Shown: in pieces, positions 39,002-47,545 of the stretch | How the letters are laid out: each line of letters starts with the position of its first letter | Numbering within the stretch: position 1 is the stretch's first letter | NCBI RefSeq assembly: GCF_000621145.1 | Contig: NZ_JHZB01000001.1 | Location: forward strand, 124,001-188,000 | Origin: Desulfobulbus elongatus DSM 2908 | GTDB taxonomy: Bacteria > Desulfobacterota > Desulfobulbia > Desulfobulbales > Desulfobulbaceae | DNA: 64,000 nucleotides | Direction: 5' to 3' | Program-made: the position numbers and the translations under genes | Notes under the pieces: generated by a model | The model's database searches: none | Seen by the model: only the letters and a program-made list of their open reading frames with translations | Told to the model about the DNA's origin: nothing

Positions 39002-39673
39002 ATGGACGATCTCAGAACCTCGGAAGCCTGGCGCGTCTTCCGCATCCAGGCCGAACTGATCGACGGCATCGAAACCTTAAACGACCTGGGCCCGGCGGTG
39101 TCGATCTTCGGCGGTGCCCGTTTCGGCGAGGGCACACCCTCCTATGCCGCCGCGCGCGCCACGGCCGGACTGCTCACCAGGATGAACCTGGCCATCATCA
39201 CCGGCGGCGGCCCCGGCATCATGGAGGCGGCCAGCCGGGGCTGCTTCGAGGCCGGCGGCACCTCGGTGGGGCTGAACATCGTCCTCCCCAGAGAGCAGCA
39301 CCCCAACCACTACCAGAACCGGAGCATCACCTTTCGCTACTTTTTCATCCGCAAGCTGATGTTTGTCCGTTTTGCCATGGCCTATGTCATTTTTCCCGGC
39401 GGTTTCGGTACCATGGACGAATTTTTCGAATCGCTCACCCTGGTCCAGACCAAAAAAATCCGGCGCTTTCCCATCGTCCTCTTCGACACCGGCTACTGGC
39501 AGGGGCTGATCGACTGGATCCGGGCGGAAATGCTGCCCCACAAGTCGATCGCCCCGGAGGACCTGGAACTTTTTCATCTGGTCGACAGCCCGGAGGCGGT
39601 GGGAGCGATCATCGGCGAGTACATGGAAGAGTGTCGCCGGTTCGAGGGCGATCAGCGCAAAAGCCCGGTGTGA
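39002..39673 (+). CDS. LOG-family protein (TIGR00730)
   Basis: The 223-residue protein has both hallmark motifs of the lysine-decarboxylase-like/LOG family: ITGGGPGIMEAASRG (nucleotide-binding) and VIFPGGFGTMDEFFESLTLVQTKKI. Family members are phosphoribohydrolases that release bases from nucleotide monophosphates (cytokinin-activating LOG in plants, PpnN in bacteria). The ATG at 39002 lies just after the fumarase terminator; a longer frame starting at 38966 lies inside that terminator. Nucleotide salvage is the likely role. Confidence 0.9.
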   Translation: MDDLRTSEAWRVFRIQAELIDGIETLNDLGPAVSIFGGARFGEGTPSYAAARATAGLLTRMNLAIITGGGPGIMEAASRGCFEAGGTSVGLNIVLPREQHPNHYQNRSITFRYFFIRKLMFVRFAMAYVIFPGGFGTMDEFFESLTLVQTKKIRRFPIVLFDTGYWQGLIDWIRAEMLPHKSIAPEDLELFHLVDSPEAVGAIIGEYMEECRRFEGDQRKSPV

Positions 39674-39725
39674 ACCGGGCGGGTTGCATCGGTTCGGAGG
39701 GGACTCGGGCGAAGAGGAGGAGAAC

Positions 39726-41162
39726 GTGGAACTACTTCATTGGCACGACTCGTTCAGCGTCGGCATCCGCATCATCGACGATCAGCATCAGCAGTTGTTC
39801 CTGCTGGTGAACGAACTGATCCAGGCGGTCAACGACCACCAGGAGGGCAAGGTTCTCGACGGAATCCTCCAGTCGGTGCTGGCGTATACGCATGTCCATT
39901 TCAAGACCGAGGAGGAGCTTTTCTCCATCCATCCCCGCTACGCCGCCCACTGCGCCGTCCACCGGCAGTTTGCAGGGCATGTCCGCGATATTTCCCTCCA
40001 TCTGGCCGGTAACAAGGAAGAGGCCGCCTCCCGGCTTTTGCGCGATCTGATCAAATGGCTGCGGAACCACATCCTGAAGATGGACATCCTGTTCTTCAGC
40101 GAACTCGGCTACCGGCCCAGGGAAACCCAGGAGGATTTCGAGGCGCGGCTGCGCATTCTCACCCACAAGGAAAAGGTCCTGGTAGTCGACGATTCGTCGT
40201 TCCAGCGGGAGATGATCAAGAAGTATCTGGAAATGGAAGGGTTTGCCGTGCTCGAGGCGGCCGGCGGCTCGGCGGCCCTGACCCTCATCGAAAAAACGCC
40301 GGACCTGCATCTGGTGATCACCGACATCAGCATGCCGGGCATGAGCGGCTACGATCTCATCGATGCCATTCGCGACAGGACGCATCTCTCGATCTACCTC
40401 ATTGTCATTTCGGCCCTGACCGACACCGAGGCCCCGATCAAATCGCTGAGCCTGGGTGCCAACGATTTCATGACCAAGCCGATCCGGCTCCGTGAACTGC
40501 TGCTGCGCCTCCGCAACGGGTCGCATTTCATCAGATTGGCCAGCCAGGATGAGCTCATCTTTTCAATGGCGCAATTGGCCGATCACCGCAGCCCTGAGAC
40601 CGGAAGACACCTGGATCGGGTGCAGAGATTCACCCGTCTGCTCGGCCGTCAGTTGATCAGGAGTGCCCCGGAATCGGGGATGACGGAGAGCATTGCCGCC
40701 GATATCGCGCGGTTCAGCCCGCTGCACGATATCGGCAAGGTGGCCATTCCCGATCACATCCTCAACAAGCGGGGAAAGCTGACCCCCGAGGAATTCGCCC
40801 TCATGAAGGATCACGCCCGTATCGGCGGCGAACTGATCAGCACCATCCTGCGGAAAACCGCTTCCCGAAGTCTGCGGCTGGCCTTTGAACTCACCATGTA
40901 CCACCACGAACGCTGGGACGGTTCCGGCTATCCGATCGGCCTGGTCGGCACGGACATTCCCATCGCGGCCCGGATCATGGCGCTGGCCGATGTGTACGAC
41001 GCCCTCACCAGTGAACGCGTCTACAAACGCGCCTTCACCCGCGAGGAAGCCAGGACGGTCATCGTCAACTCGGCGGGCAGCCATCTCGATCCCATGCTGG
41101 TGACCGCGTTCGAGGCAGTCGAGGCGCAGTTCCACCACCTCCGCGAACAGTTGCGCGACTGA
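39726..41162 (+). CDS. Hemerythrin-receiver-HD-GYP fusion protein
   Basis: The 478-residue protein joins three modules. Residues about 1-125 form a bacteriohemerythrin domain with the iron ligands in LHWHDSFSVGIRIIDDQHQQLF, HVHFKTEEELF, HPRYAAH and WLRNHILKMD. A receiver follows (about 150-270) with VVDDSS near 152-156, phospho-acceptor D200 and a DFMTKP lysine. The HD-GYP domain (about 285-478) has HDIGKVAIPDHILNKRGKLTPEEF, the HHERWDGSGYP signature and RIMALADVYDALTS. HD-GYP proteins usually degrade cyclic di-GMP, so this would couple oxygen or nitric oxide sensing to that messenger. Start is a GTG at 39726 behind GGAGGAGAAC. Confidence 0.93.
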   Translation: MELLHWHDSFSVGIRIIDDQHQQLFLLVNELIQAVNDHQEGKVLDGILQSVLAYTHVHFKTEEELFSIHPRYAAHCAVHRQFAGHVRDISLHLAGNKEEAASRLLRDLIKWLRNHILKMDILFFSELGYRPRETQEDFEARLRILTHKEKVLVVDDSSFQREMIKKYLEMEGFAVLEAAGGSAALTLIEKTPDLHLVITDISMPGMSGYDLIDAIRDRTHLSIYLIVISALTDTEAPIKSLSLGANDFMTKPIRLRELLLRLRNGSHFIRLASQDELIFSMAQLADHRSPETGRHLDRVQRFTRLLGRQLIRSAPESGMTESIAADIARFSPLHDIGKVAIPDHILNKRGKLTPEEFALMKDHARIGGELISTILRKTASRSLRLAFELTMYHHERWDGSGYPIGLVGTDIPIAARIMALADVYDALTSERVYKRAFTREEARTVIVNSAGSHLDPMLVTAFEAVEAQFHHLREQLRD

Positions 41163-41190
41163 TCGCCACCTCCGGGGAAGGGGCGGAAAA

Positions 41191-41242
41191 CCAACAAAAA
41201 ACGGGGCGGGAGACAATCGTCTCCCGCCCCGTTTTTTGTTGG
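41191..41242. terminator. Bidirectional intrinsic terminator
   Basis: A perfect 24-bp stem (left arm 41191-41214, right arm 41219-41242) with an AATC loop contains GGGCGGGAGAC next to a run of six A on the left and six T on the right. It sits between the convergent HD-GYP and glcF-like genes and should stop transcription from both sides. Confidence 0.95.
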
Positions 41243-41263
41243 TGAGAAGAGCAGCGGATCGGT

Positions 41264-42622
41264 TCAGCGGCCGGAGTCCGGGTCCTTTTTTTCGCGGCGA
41301 TACGATTCCGCCAAAAGCGAGATGAAGTGGGTGACTTGCTGGCGGCCGCCGACGCGGTGGACGTTGTCGAGCAGCTGCATCATGCAGGCCGGGCAGCCGG
41401 TGGACACGGTGTCGGCCTGGGTGCGCTCGATGTCCTCGGCCTTTTTCCGGCCGATGGTGCTGGCGGTCTCGAAGTGGGTCAGCACGTAGGAGCCGCCGCT
41501 GCCGCAGCAGGCGTCCGGCGCGGCCATTTCCCTGAAGGTGAGCCCCGGAATCGATTGCAGGATCTCGCGCGGCTCGGCCGCCACCTTCATCGATTTTTTC
41601 AGATGGCAGGAATCGTGGTAGGTCACGGTGCGCTCGATGCGCCCCGTGGGGGGGCGTAAAGCGATGATCCGGGTGAGGAAGGTGGAGACGTCGCAGGTAC
41701 GCCTGGCCCAGTTTGCCGCCTTGGGGCCGTAGACCGGATCGGCGGCCAGCAACTCGGGATAGTCGTGCTGCCAGGCGCCGCCGCAGGAACCGCAGCCGGT
41801 GATCAGATAGGCGCAGCCGGTGGCCTCGATGGTGTCGATGTTTTTCCGCGCCAGGGCGCGGGCCGTGTCGACGTCGCCATGCACCAAAACCGGCACCCCG
41901 CAGCAGCTCTGCGCCTTGGGAATGTGGACCTCGATCTTGTTGGCGGTGAGCACCTCGATCAGGTCCCGGCCGGTTTCCGGATAGAAATAGTTGAGCGAAT
42001 CGCCGGTGAAGAAGGCCACCTTCATCACCGCCCCCTCCACCCGGACCACCTCGTCCACCCGGTCGCGCAGCGGCGTGGCGTTCAGGGCCGGCATCTGCCG
42101 CTCGCCATCGAAACCGATGGCCCCGCCCACCCTGGCAAAGGGCGCTCGCGGCGAGATCGCCCGACCGTCGGCCTCGCTCTTGAAGGCCAGCCCCTGCAGG
42201 GCTGCGCCGAGGCGCATGCCGGTGTCGAACAGGGTCGGGTGCTTCAGGGTGGAGAAGATCATCTTCTTCAGCCAGGGCAGGCCGTTCTTGCGGACCAGGG
42301 CGGCGCGCAGGGCCAGCATGATCCGGTCGAAATTGACCTTGGTCGGGCAGTTGGTCATGCAGGACTTGCACACCAGGCAGTTGAACATCATCTCGTAGAC
42401 CTGCGGGTCGTCCAACTCAAGCTCGCCGGCGAGCACCGCCTCGGCCACGGCGATCTTCGAGCGGGTCACCGCCGGCTCGACCTTCTCGGCCCCGTAGACC
42501 GGGCAGACGGCCATGCAGTTGCCGCACTTCATGCACTTGTCGAGTTCCTCGCGGATGGCGGCCAGCTCGTCGTGGTAGGTCGTGCCGGTCTGCCGCTTCG
42601 GGCTTTTTGCTTGCGCGGTCAT
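41264..42622 (-). CDS. GlcF-like iron-sulfur subunit of lactate/glycolate dehydrogenase
   Basis: The 452-residue protein has two N-terminal 4Fe-4S motifs (CMKCGNCMAVCPVYG near 30-44 and CLVCKSCMTNCPTKVN near 80-95). Two CCG heterodisulfide-reductase-like domains follow: SCCGVPVLVHGD, a YHDSCHLKKSM histidine block and CCGSGGSYVLTHFE with CPACMMQL. Such proteins pass electrons from a FAD-linked alpha-hydroxy-acid dehydrogenase to the quinone or other carriers. It begins three bases after the GlcD-type gene, with a start at 42622, so the two are one unit. In Desulfovibrio the equivalent pair oxidises lactate. Confidence 0.93.
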   Translation of the reverse strand: MTAQAKSPKRQTGTTYHDELAAIREELDKCMKCGNCMAVCPVYGAEKVEPAVTRSKIAVAEAVLAGELELDDPQVYEMMFNCLVCKSCMTNCPTKVNFDRIMLALRAALVRKNGLPWLKKMIFSTLKHPTLFDTGMRLGAALQGLAFKSEADGRAISPRAPFARVGGAIGFDGERQMPALNATPLRDRVDEVVRVEGAVMKVAFFTGDSLNYFYPETGRDLIEVLTANKIEVHIPKAQSCCGVPVLVHGDVDTARALARKNIDTIEATGCAYLITGCGSCGGAWQHDYPELLAADPVYGPKAANWARRTCDVSTFLTRIIALRPPTGRIERTVTYHDSCHLKKSMKVAAEPREILQSIPGLTFREMAAPDACCGSGGSYVLTHFETASTIGRKKAEDIERTQADTVSTGCPACMMQLLDNVHRVGGRQQVTHFISLLAESYRREKKDPDSGR

Positions 42623-42624
42623 GG

Positions 42625-44019
42625 TCAGTTCTCCCGCAGGGGCACCATCTTGCCCGGATTGAGGATAGAGTCGGGGTCGAGCGCTTGCTTGATGGTCCGC
42701 ATCAGGTCGAGGCCGGGGCGGCCGAGTTCGTCGCCCAGGTATTTCATCTTGGCCATGCCGATGCCGTGCTCGCCCGACAGGGTGCCGCCGAACCGCAGGG
42801 CGGTTTCGAAGATCTCGTCCACCGCCTTGTGCACCCGGCTGATCTCGTCCTGGTCGCGCTTGTCGCAGAGGATGGTGGGATGCAGGTTGCCGTCGCCGGC
42901 GTGGCCGAAGGTGCCCAGCACCAGGTTGTATTTTTGGGCGATATTTTCGCAGGCGATGAGCATGTCGGTGATCCGCGAGCGGGGCACGGTGGCGTCCTCC
43001 AGGACCACGGTATTGTTGAGCGAGGCCAGGGCCGGCAGGGCGTTGCGGCGGGCGGTCCAGAGCTGATCGCGCTCCTGGTCGGTCTCGGCCGTCTTGAGGT
43101 CGCCGCCCATGTCGCGCACCACCTGCATCACCGCCTCGGCCTCGGCCCGCACCACCTCCTCGGCCATGCCGTCGACCTCGATCAGCAACAGGGCCTCGGC
43201 ATCCACCGGCAGGCCGATGTGGGCGAAATCCTCCACGGTGCGGATGGTCATCCGGTCCATGATCTCCAGGGTGGCGGGAATGACCTGGGCGGCGATGATG
43301 CCGGCCACGGCATTGCCGGCGTCGGCGAGCGTCTTGAACACGCCCATCATGGTGCGCCGGTATTTCGGCGCCGGAATGAGCTTGGCGGTCAGTTCGGTGA
43401 TGATGCCCAGCGTGCCCTCGGAGCCGACGAACAGGTTCGAAAAGTCGTAGGCCGTGACATTCTTCACCGTCTTGCCGCCGAAACGCACCTTCTCGCCGCT
43501 GGCCAGGACCACCTCCATGCCCATGATGTAGTTCTTGGTGACCCCGTATTTGAGGCCGCGCAGGCCACCGGAGTTCTCGGCGGCGGAACCGCCCATGGTG
43601 GCGGTGGCCACGGTGCCGGGATCGGGCGGATAGATCAGGCCGTAGGGGGCGACGGCGGCATTGAGGGCGGCGATGACCACGCCGGGCTGGACCACGGCGG
43701 TGAGGTTGGCCGGGTCGATGTCGACAATCCGGTTCATCTTCTGGAAGGAGAGGACGATGCCCTTTTTCAGCGGGATGGCGCCGCCGCTCAGGTTGGTGCC
43801 GGCGCCGCGGGGATAGATGGCGATCTTGTTGCGCCGGGCCAGGTGCACGATTTCCTGGACCATCTCGGCGCTGGTCGGCAGGACGACCACGTCCGGAGTC
43901 TGTCTGGGCATGTCGGCGGTGGCGTCGTAGCTGTAGGCCACCAGATCGACCTTGCCGGTGAGTACGTTTTCCTTTCCTGCCAGGTTTTCGAGTTGTTCAA
44001 TGACGGTTGCCTCAAGCAT
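42625..44019 (-). CDS. FAD-linked D-lactate/glycolate dehydrogenase, GlcD type
   Basis: The 464-residue flavoprotein has the PCMH FAD-binding domain (about 40-220: IYPRGAGTNLSGGAIPL, ATMGGSAAENSGGLRGLKYG, FVGSEGTLGIITELTAKLIP). The C-terminal cap has FGHAGDGNLHPTIL and LSGEHGIGMAKMKYL and the usual ending SILNPGKM. It would oxidise D-lactate or glycolate. The adjacent iron-sulfur gene and the lactate permease argue for lactate. The promoter region contains a probable GntR operator at 44113-44124. Confidence 0.95.
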   Translation of the reverse strand: MLEATVIEQLENLAGKENVLTGKVDLVAYSYDATADMPRQTPDVVVLPTSAEMVQEIVHLARRNKIAIYPRGAGTNLSGGAIPLKKGIVLSFQKMNRIVDIDPANLTAVVQPGVVIAALNAAVAPYGLIYPPDPGTVATATMGGSAAENSGGLRGLKYGVTKNYIMGMEVVLASGEKVRFGGKTVKNVTAYDFSNLFVGSEGTLGIITELTAKLIPAPKYRRTMMGVFKTLADAGNAVAGIIAAQVIPATLEIMDRMTIRTVEDFAHIGLPVDAEALLLIEVDGMAEEVVRAEAEAVMQVVRDMGGDLKTAETDQERDQLWTARRNALPALASLNNTVVLEDATVPRSRITDMLIACENIAQKYNLVLGTFGHAGDGNLHPTILCDKRDQDEISRVHKAVDEIFETALRFGGTLSGEHGIGMAKMKYLGDELGRPGLDLMRTIKQALDPDSILNPGKMVPLREN

Positions 44020-44112
44020 GTCGGCTCTCCTCTTCTGCTGCGATTGCCCGAACCGGGGTGACCTTTCTGTCGCAACTCCTTGAAATTGGCCTCGGATACG
44101 ACAGTTGTATTG

Positions 44113-44124
44113 TTGTCATACCAA
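44113..44124. promoter_or_regulatory. Putative GntR operator upstream of glcD-glcF
   Basis: TTGTCATACCAA lies 94 bases upstream of the glcD-type start and matches the TTGGTATACCAA-like palindrome bound by FCD/GntR lactate regulators, with two changes. A better site occurs at 47339-47355. Assignment is by similarity to known LldR/PdhR-type sites, not by experiment. Confidence 0.6.
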
Positions 44125-44259
44125 TTAGCATATACAAATTGATCTGTCAAATAGTTTTCCGGCTTCGCAGGGCAGGGCAGGGAGATGGGCAAAACGGCGC
44201 CCGGCGGGAAAAAAGCGGGCGGAGATCGGACGGAGATGGTGCGGGATTGCGGGGAAGGA

Positions 44260-44979
44260 TCAGTTGGTCCCGCGGGCCACGTAGGCGATGCTTCGTTTTT
44301 CGGCGAAGGTGAGATGGTGCATCATGGCCTCGCGGGCGGCATCGGCGGCTCGGGAGCGGATGGCGCCGACAATGGCCGCGTGATGCTTGAACAGGAGATT
44401 GTGATCCTCGTTGGTGAGGTAGACCGCCCGCCAGACCCCGCGCTGGAACTCCTTCATGGCGTCGAAGATGGACTGCATCAGGTGCAGCCAGACGATGTTG
44501 TGGGTGGCGCGGGCGATGACGATATGGAGGTTGGCGTCGAGATCCTCCGAGGGCAGATGACCGACCAGGTTTTTTTCCATGCCCGCCAGGATCTCCTCCA
44601 TGCGGCGCAGGTCCTCCGGCAGGGCCCGTTGGGCCGCGTAATAGGCGGTCCACGATTCCATGCACTTGCGGACCTCGATCACTTCGAGGGCGCGGTCCTG
44701 CTGGCTGCGGATCAGATCGCTTAAGGTGTTGCCCTGGCCGGCGTCCACCAGGGAAAGGACCACCGTGCCGCCGCCCTGGTAGGACATGACCAGGCCCGAG
44801 GAGGCCAGCATGTTCAACGCCTCGCGGACCGACGGCCGGGAAACGCCGAACATCTCCGCCAATTCGCGCTCGGGCGGCAGTTTTTCGCCTGGGGTGAAGT
44901 CGCCGGCAAGAATGGAGTCGCGGATCTGATCGGCAATCTGACTGGAGACCTTTTTCGGTTTGATCGGCGTAAATCTCAT
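44260..44979 (-). CDS. FadR/LldR-type GntR transcriptional regulator
   Basis: The 239-residue regulator has an N-terminal winged helix (LPPERELAEMFGVSRPSVREALNMLASSGLVMSYQGGGT) and a C-terminal FCD ligand domain. That domain carries metal-ligand-like residues in DLDANLHIVIARATHN and the last helix HHAAIVGAIRSRAADAAREAMMHHL. The ATG at 44979 is preferred; the ORF runs to 45204 through a region with a terminator. It sits between lctP and the glcD-glcF pair. Together with the palindromic sites in front of both, this makes it the likely lactate-responsive repressor of the locus. Confidence 0.92.
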   Translation of the reverse strand: MRFTPIKPKKVSSQIADQIRDSILAGDFTPGEKLPPERELAEMFGVSRPSVREALNMLASSGLVMSYQGGGTVVLSLVDAGQGNTLSDLIRSQQDRALEVIEVRKCMESWTAYYAAQRALPEDLRRMEEILAGMEKNLVGHLPSEDLDANLHIVIARATHNIVWLHLMQSIFDAMKEFQRGVWRAVYLTNEDHNLLFKHHAAIVGAIRSRAADAAREAMMHHLTFAEKRSIAYVARGTN

Positions 44980-45299
44980 GGCGTTCTCGACATCGGAAAA
45001 GAAGTGAAGCGCAAAGCGTACCTGTTCTACCTTAGAATGCCCGGCATTGCAACAGGTCGTCTCGCCGGTTGGAGACCCGAGAGGGGGCTGGGTGCGGTCC
45101 GGCGACGTGCCGCAATGGGTGCGCCGACAGCAAAAAGGGGGGACGCATGCGCGTCCCCCCGACGACAAGGAGGTTCCCCGGTGGCCCGTTGCCAGGCCAC
45201 GCAAGGAGGTATTCGTCCCCTTCTCCAGGGGGGCGCGTCACCCGGCCAGGGGGAACGGCGAATGGGATGACTCCTGGAGAAGAGAGACAAATGGCGTGA
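44980..45299. other. Region between lctP and the GntR gene
   Basis: This 320-base stretch holds the lctP terminator (45132-45160) and a 10-bp inverted pair CTTCTCCAGG / CCTGGAGAAG near 45220-45280. No gene is supported in it. The promoter of the GntR gene must lie near its right part. Confidence 0.55.
45132..45160 (-). terminator. Intrinsic terminator of lctP
   Basis: GGGGGGACGC (45137-45146) and its inverse (45151-45160) make a 10-bp GC-rich stem with an ATGC loop. On the minus strand it is followed by TTTTT (45136-45132), as expected for the end of the lctP transcript. Confidence 0.9.
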
Positions 45300-47246
45300 T
45301 CACGGGATCATCCACTGCAGGTGATAGGCCTGAAGATAGACGATCACGCAGACGAGAAAGGTCAGGAAGAGCGAATGTTTCAGGGTGAACCGGAACAGAC
45401 TGCCCTCCTCGCCCACCATGCCGCAGGCGGCGGTGGCGACGGCCAGGGACTGGGGCGAAATCATCTTGCCCATGACGCCGCCGCTGGTGTTGGCCGCGCC
45501 GGTCAGGATCGGGCTGATCCCCAGTTGTTCCGCCGTGGCCTTCTGCAGACCGCCGAACAGCACGTTGCTCGAGGTGTCGGAGCCGGTGAGGAACACGCCC
45601 AGCCAGCCGAGCAACGGGGCGATGAGCGGGAACCAGTGGCCGGTTTTGGTGAAGGCCAGGCCGAGGCAGTTGGTCATGCCGGAGCTATTCATGATGTAGG
45701 CCAGGCCGAGGACCGAGGCCACGGTCAGGGCCGGATAGCGCATGTCGTAGACGGTCTTGCCGGCGATCCTGACCACGTCGCCGAAGCCCACACCACAGAT
45801 CAGGGCGGAGAGCAGGGCCGCGATCAGGATGGCCGTGCCGGCGGCGGACATGAAATTAAAGGTGTACTTGGCGGCGATCTTGGTGGGCAATTGGTCGGTG
45901 AGCGCCTTGTTGATCGCCTTGAACTGGTCCTTTTCCACCAGTTTGTTCTGCGCCAGTCCCTCGCCCAGTTTCTTCAGCTCGGCAGCCTTCTTGAAAATCG
46001 GCTCGAAGGCGGTGGCCCGTTCCTCGGGCAGCATGGCGCCCTTGCCGACCAGTCGCTGCTCCACCGCGGCCATGTTGGCCTCCAGCGTCTTGAGCTCGGC
46101 CAGTGCGGCAACGGCCTGCGCGCCCTTCTCGTCGGTGGTCGGCAGGGTCGCGGTCAGCCGGTCGATCTCGGCGGTGACCACGGCGATGTTCTTCAACCCC
46201 TCATCCGGGGTGGTGACCTTCTTGACGATCATGTTGTCCAGGCCGGCGACCGGGATGACGACCTTGCTCTGGTCGAGGAAGGTTTTTATCGAGGGAATGC
46301 CCCACAAAAGCACCATCAGGGTGAGGAACAGATACGGCGTCCAGGCGCGGAAGATCTGGCCGCCGGTGTAGTCGTGCTCCTCCTTGGTCGCCTGCTGTTC
46401 ATGGGCGAAGACGAAGTTTTCCTTGGGCTGCCAGACGCGGAGCAGCAGCACCAGGGCGGCCATGGCGGCCAGCGAGGCGGTGATGTCCGGCAGATAGGGG
46501 CCGATGAAGCTGGCGGTGACGTATTGGGCCAGGGCAAAGGTGACGCCGCACACCGCGATCGCCGGAAAGACTTCCATGGCCCTCTTGAAGCCCGCCATCA
46601 TGACGATGACATAGAAGGGGATCATGACGGAAAGGAAGGGGAGCTGGTGGCCGACCATGGCGGAGAGCTTCATCATGCCGGCATCGTCATAGCCCATGAC
46701 CGCCGACAGGGCGACCACCGGGATGCCGATGGCGCCGAAGGCCACGGGCGCCGTGTTGGCCACCAGGCAGACGCCGGCGGCGTACAGCGGCCGAAACCCG
46801 AGTCCCACCAGGGTGGCGCCGGCAATGGCCACCGGCGTGCCGAATCCGGCGGCGCCCTCGATGAAGGCCCCGAAGCAGAAGGCGATCAGGAGCGCCTGGA
46901 TGCGGCGGTCGGCGGTGAGTCCGGCCAGGGAGGCGCGGATGATCTCGAACTGACCGCCCTTCACGGTGATGTTGTAGAGGAACAGGGTGGTGAGCACGAT
47001 GTAGAACACGGGAAAAAGACCGAAAGCCGCGCCCTGGCCGAAGGCCAGTCCTGCGAGCTTGGCGGGCATGTCCCAGACGGCGACGGCGATGGCGAACGCG
47101 GACGCCACCGCCAGCAGGGCTGCCTTGTGGGCCTTCATCTTGAGCACGGCAAGGCAAACGAAGATGACGACCAGGGGGATTGCGGCGACCAGTGCCGACA
47201 TCCCGATGCTTTCCCCCACGGGGGTGTAATTTTGTATCCAGGGCAT
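45300..47246 (-). CDS. lctP: L-lactate permease, LctP family, with a large loop insertion
   Basis: The 648-residue inner-membrane protein is a lactate/glycolate-type proton symporter. The family is evident from FIEGAAGFGTPVAIAGATLVGLGF, APVAFGAIGIPVVALS, LGWLGVFLTGSDTSSNVLFGGLQ and GKMISPQSLAVA. It is about 100 residues longer than E. coli LctP (551). The extra sequence lies between about residues 343 and 458, a Glu/Lys/Ala-rich helical, coiled-coil-like loop (for example ALAELKTLEANMAAVEQRLV). It is the only gene of its transcript, opposite to lutC, and has a probable GntR operator just upstream. Confidence 0.94.
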   Translation of the reverse strand: MPWIQNYTPVGESIGMSALVAAIPLVVIFVCLAVLKMKAHKAALLAVASAFAIAVAVWDMPAKLAGLAFGQGAAFGLFPVFYIVLTTLFLYNITVKGGQFEIIRASLAGLTADRRIQALLIAFCFGAFIEGAAGFGTPVAIAGATLVGLGFRPLYAAGVCLVANTAPVAFGAIGIPVVALSAVMGYDDAGMMKLSAMVGHQLPFLSVMIPFYVIVMMAGFKRAMEVFPAIAVCGVTFALAQYVTASFIGPYLPDITASLAAMAALVLLLRVWQPKENFVFAHEQQATKEEHDYTGGQIFRAWTPYLFLTLMVLLWGIPSIKTFLDQSKVVIPVAGLDNMIVKKVTTPDEGLKNIAVVTAEIDRLTATLPTTDEKGAQAVAALAELKTLEANMAAVEQRLVGKGAMLPEERATAFEPIFKKAAELKKLGEGLAQNKLVEKDQFKAINKALTDQLPTKIAAKYTFNFMSAAGTAILIAALLSALICGVGFGDVVRIAGKTVYDMRYPALTVASVLGLAYIMNSSGMTNCLGLAFTKTGHWFPLIAPLLGWLGVFLTGSDTSSNVLFGGLQKATAEQLGISPILTGAANTSGGVMGKMISPQSLAVATAACGMVGEEGSLFRFTLKHSLFLTFLVCVIVYLQAYHLQWMIP

Positions 47247-47338
47247 GGCAGATACTCCTTCAGCAGGTGTGAACAGGATAACCCCGGGGGCGGGGCGGTG
47301 ACGGGTTGCAGGACAAGGGCGCGCATCCTTGCTTTTTC

Positions 47339-47355
47339 AATTGGTAATACCAGTT
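47339..47355. promoter_or_regulatory. GntR operator in the lctP / lut divergent region
   Basis: AATTGGTAATACCAGTT is a near-perfect palindrome of the AATTGGTAnTACCAATT type bound by LldR-like regulators; one base differs between arms. It lies at the probable -10 to +1 region of the lctP promoter (TTGACA on the minus strand at 47379-47374) and 72 bases from the lut -35 box. Confidence 0.8.
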
Positions 47356-47410
47356 ATCTTTTAAACAAAAACTTGTCAATATTTTTTTTGATTTGCTCGC
47401 AAAAAGCGTG

Positions 47411-47440
47411 TTGACAAAGGGTTATGTGATGAAATATGGT
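47411..47440 (+). promoter_or_regulatory. Sigma-70-like promoter of the lutC-lutBA transcript
   Basis: TTGACA at 47411-47416 and TATGGT at 47435-47440 are spaced by 18 bases, about 105 bases upstream of lutC. Transcription from here would include the hairpin at 47471-47518 in the untranslated leader. Confidence 0.65.
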
Positions 47441-47470
47441 AAAGAAAAATTTGGTTTTACAAATTTGAAC

Positions 47471-47518
47471 GGCAAGCGCTGTCCAGGTGGGTCGTGACCG
47501 GCCCGGACAGCGCTTGCC
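47471..47518 (+). promoter_or_regulatory. Long hairpin in the lutC leader
   Basis: GGCAAGCGCTGTCC and its exact inverse form a 14-bp stem with a 20-base loop, between the promoter and the lutC ribosome site. No T-tract follows. It may influence mRNA stability or be a regulatory element. Confidence 0.6.
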
Positions 47519-47545
47519 TGTGACGCATTCCCGGAGGGAGGGAAC

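Noticed and set aside
45321-47414. 697-codon plus-strand frame over lctP.
   Set aside because: It is the reverse-strand shadow of the permease; the product is His/Gln/Gly-rich and has no family features.
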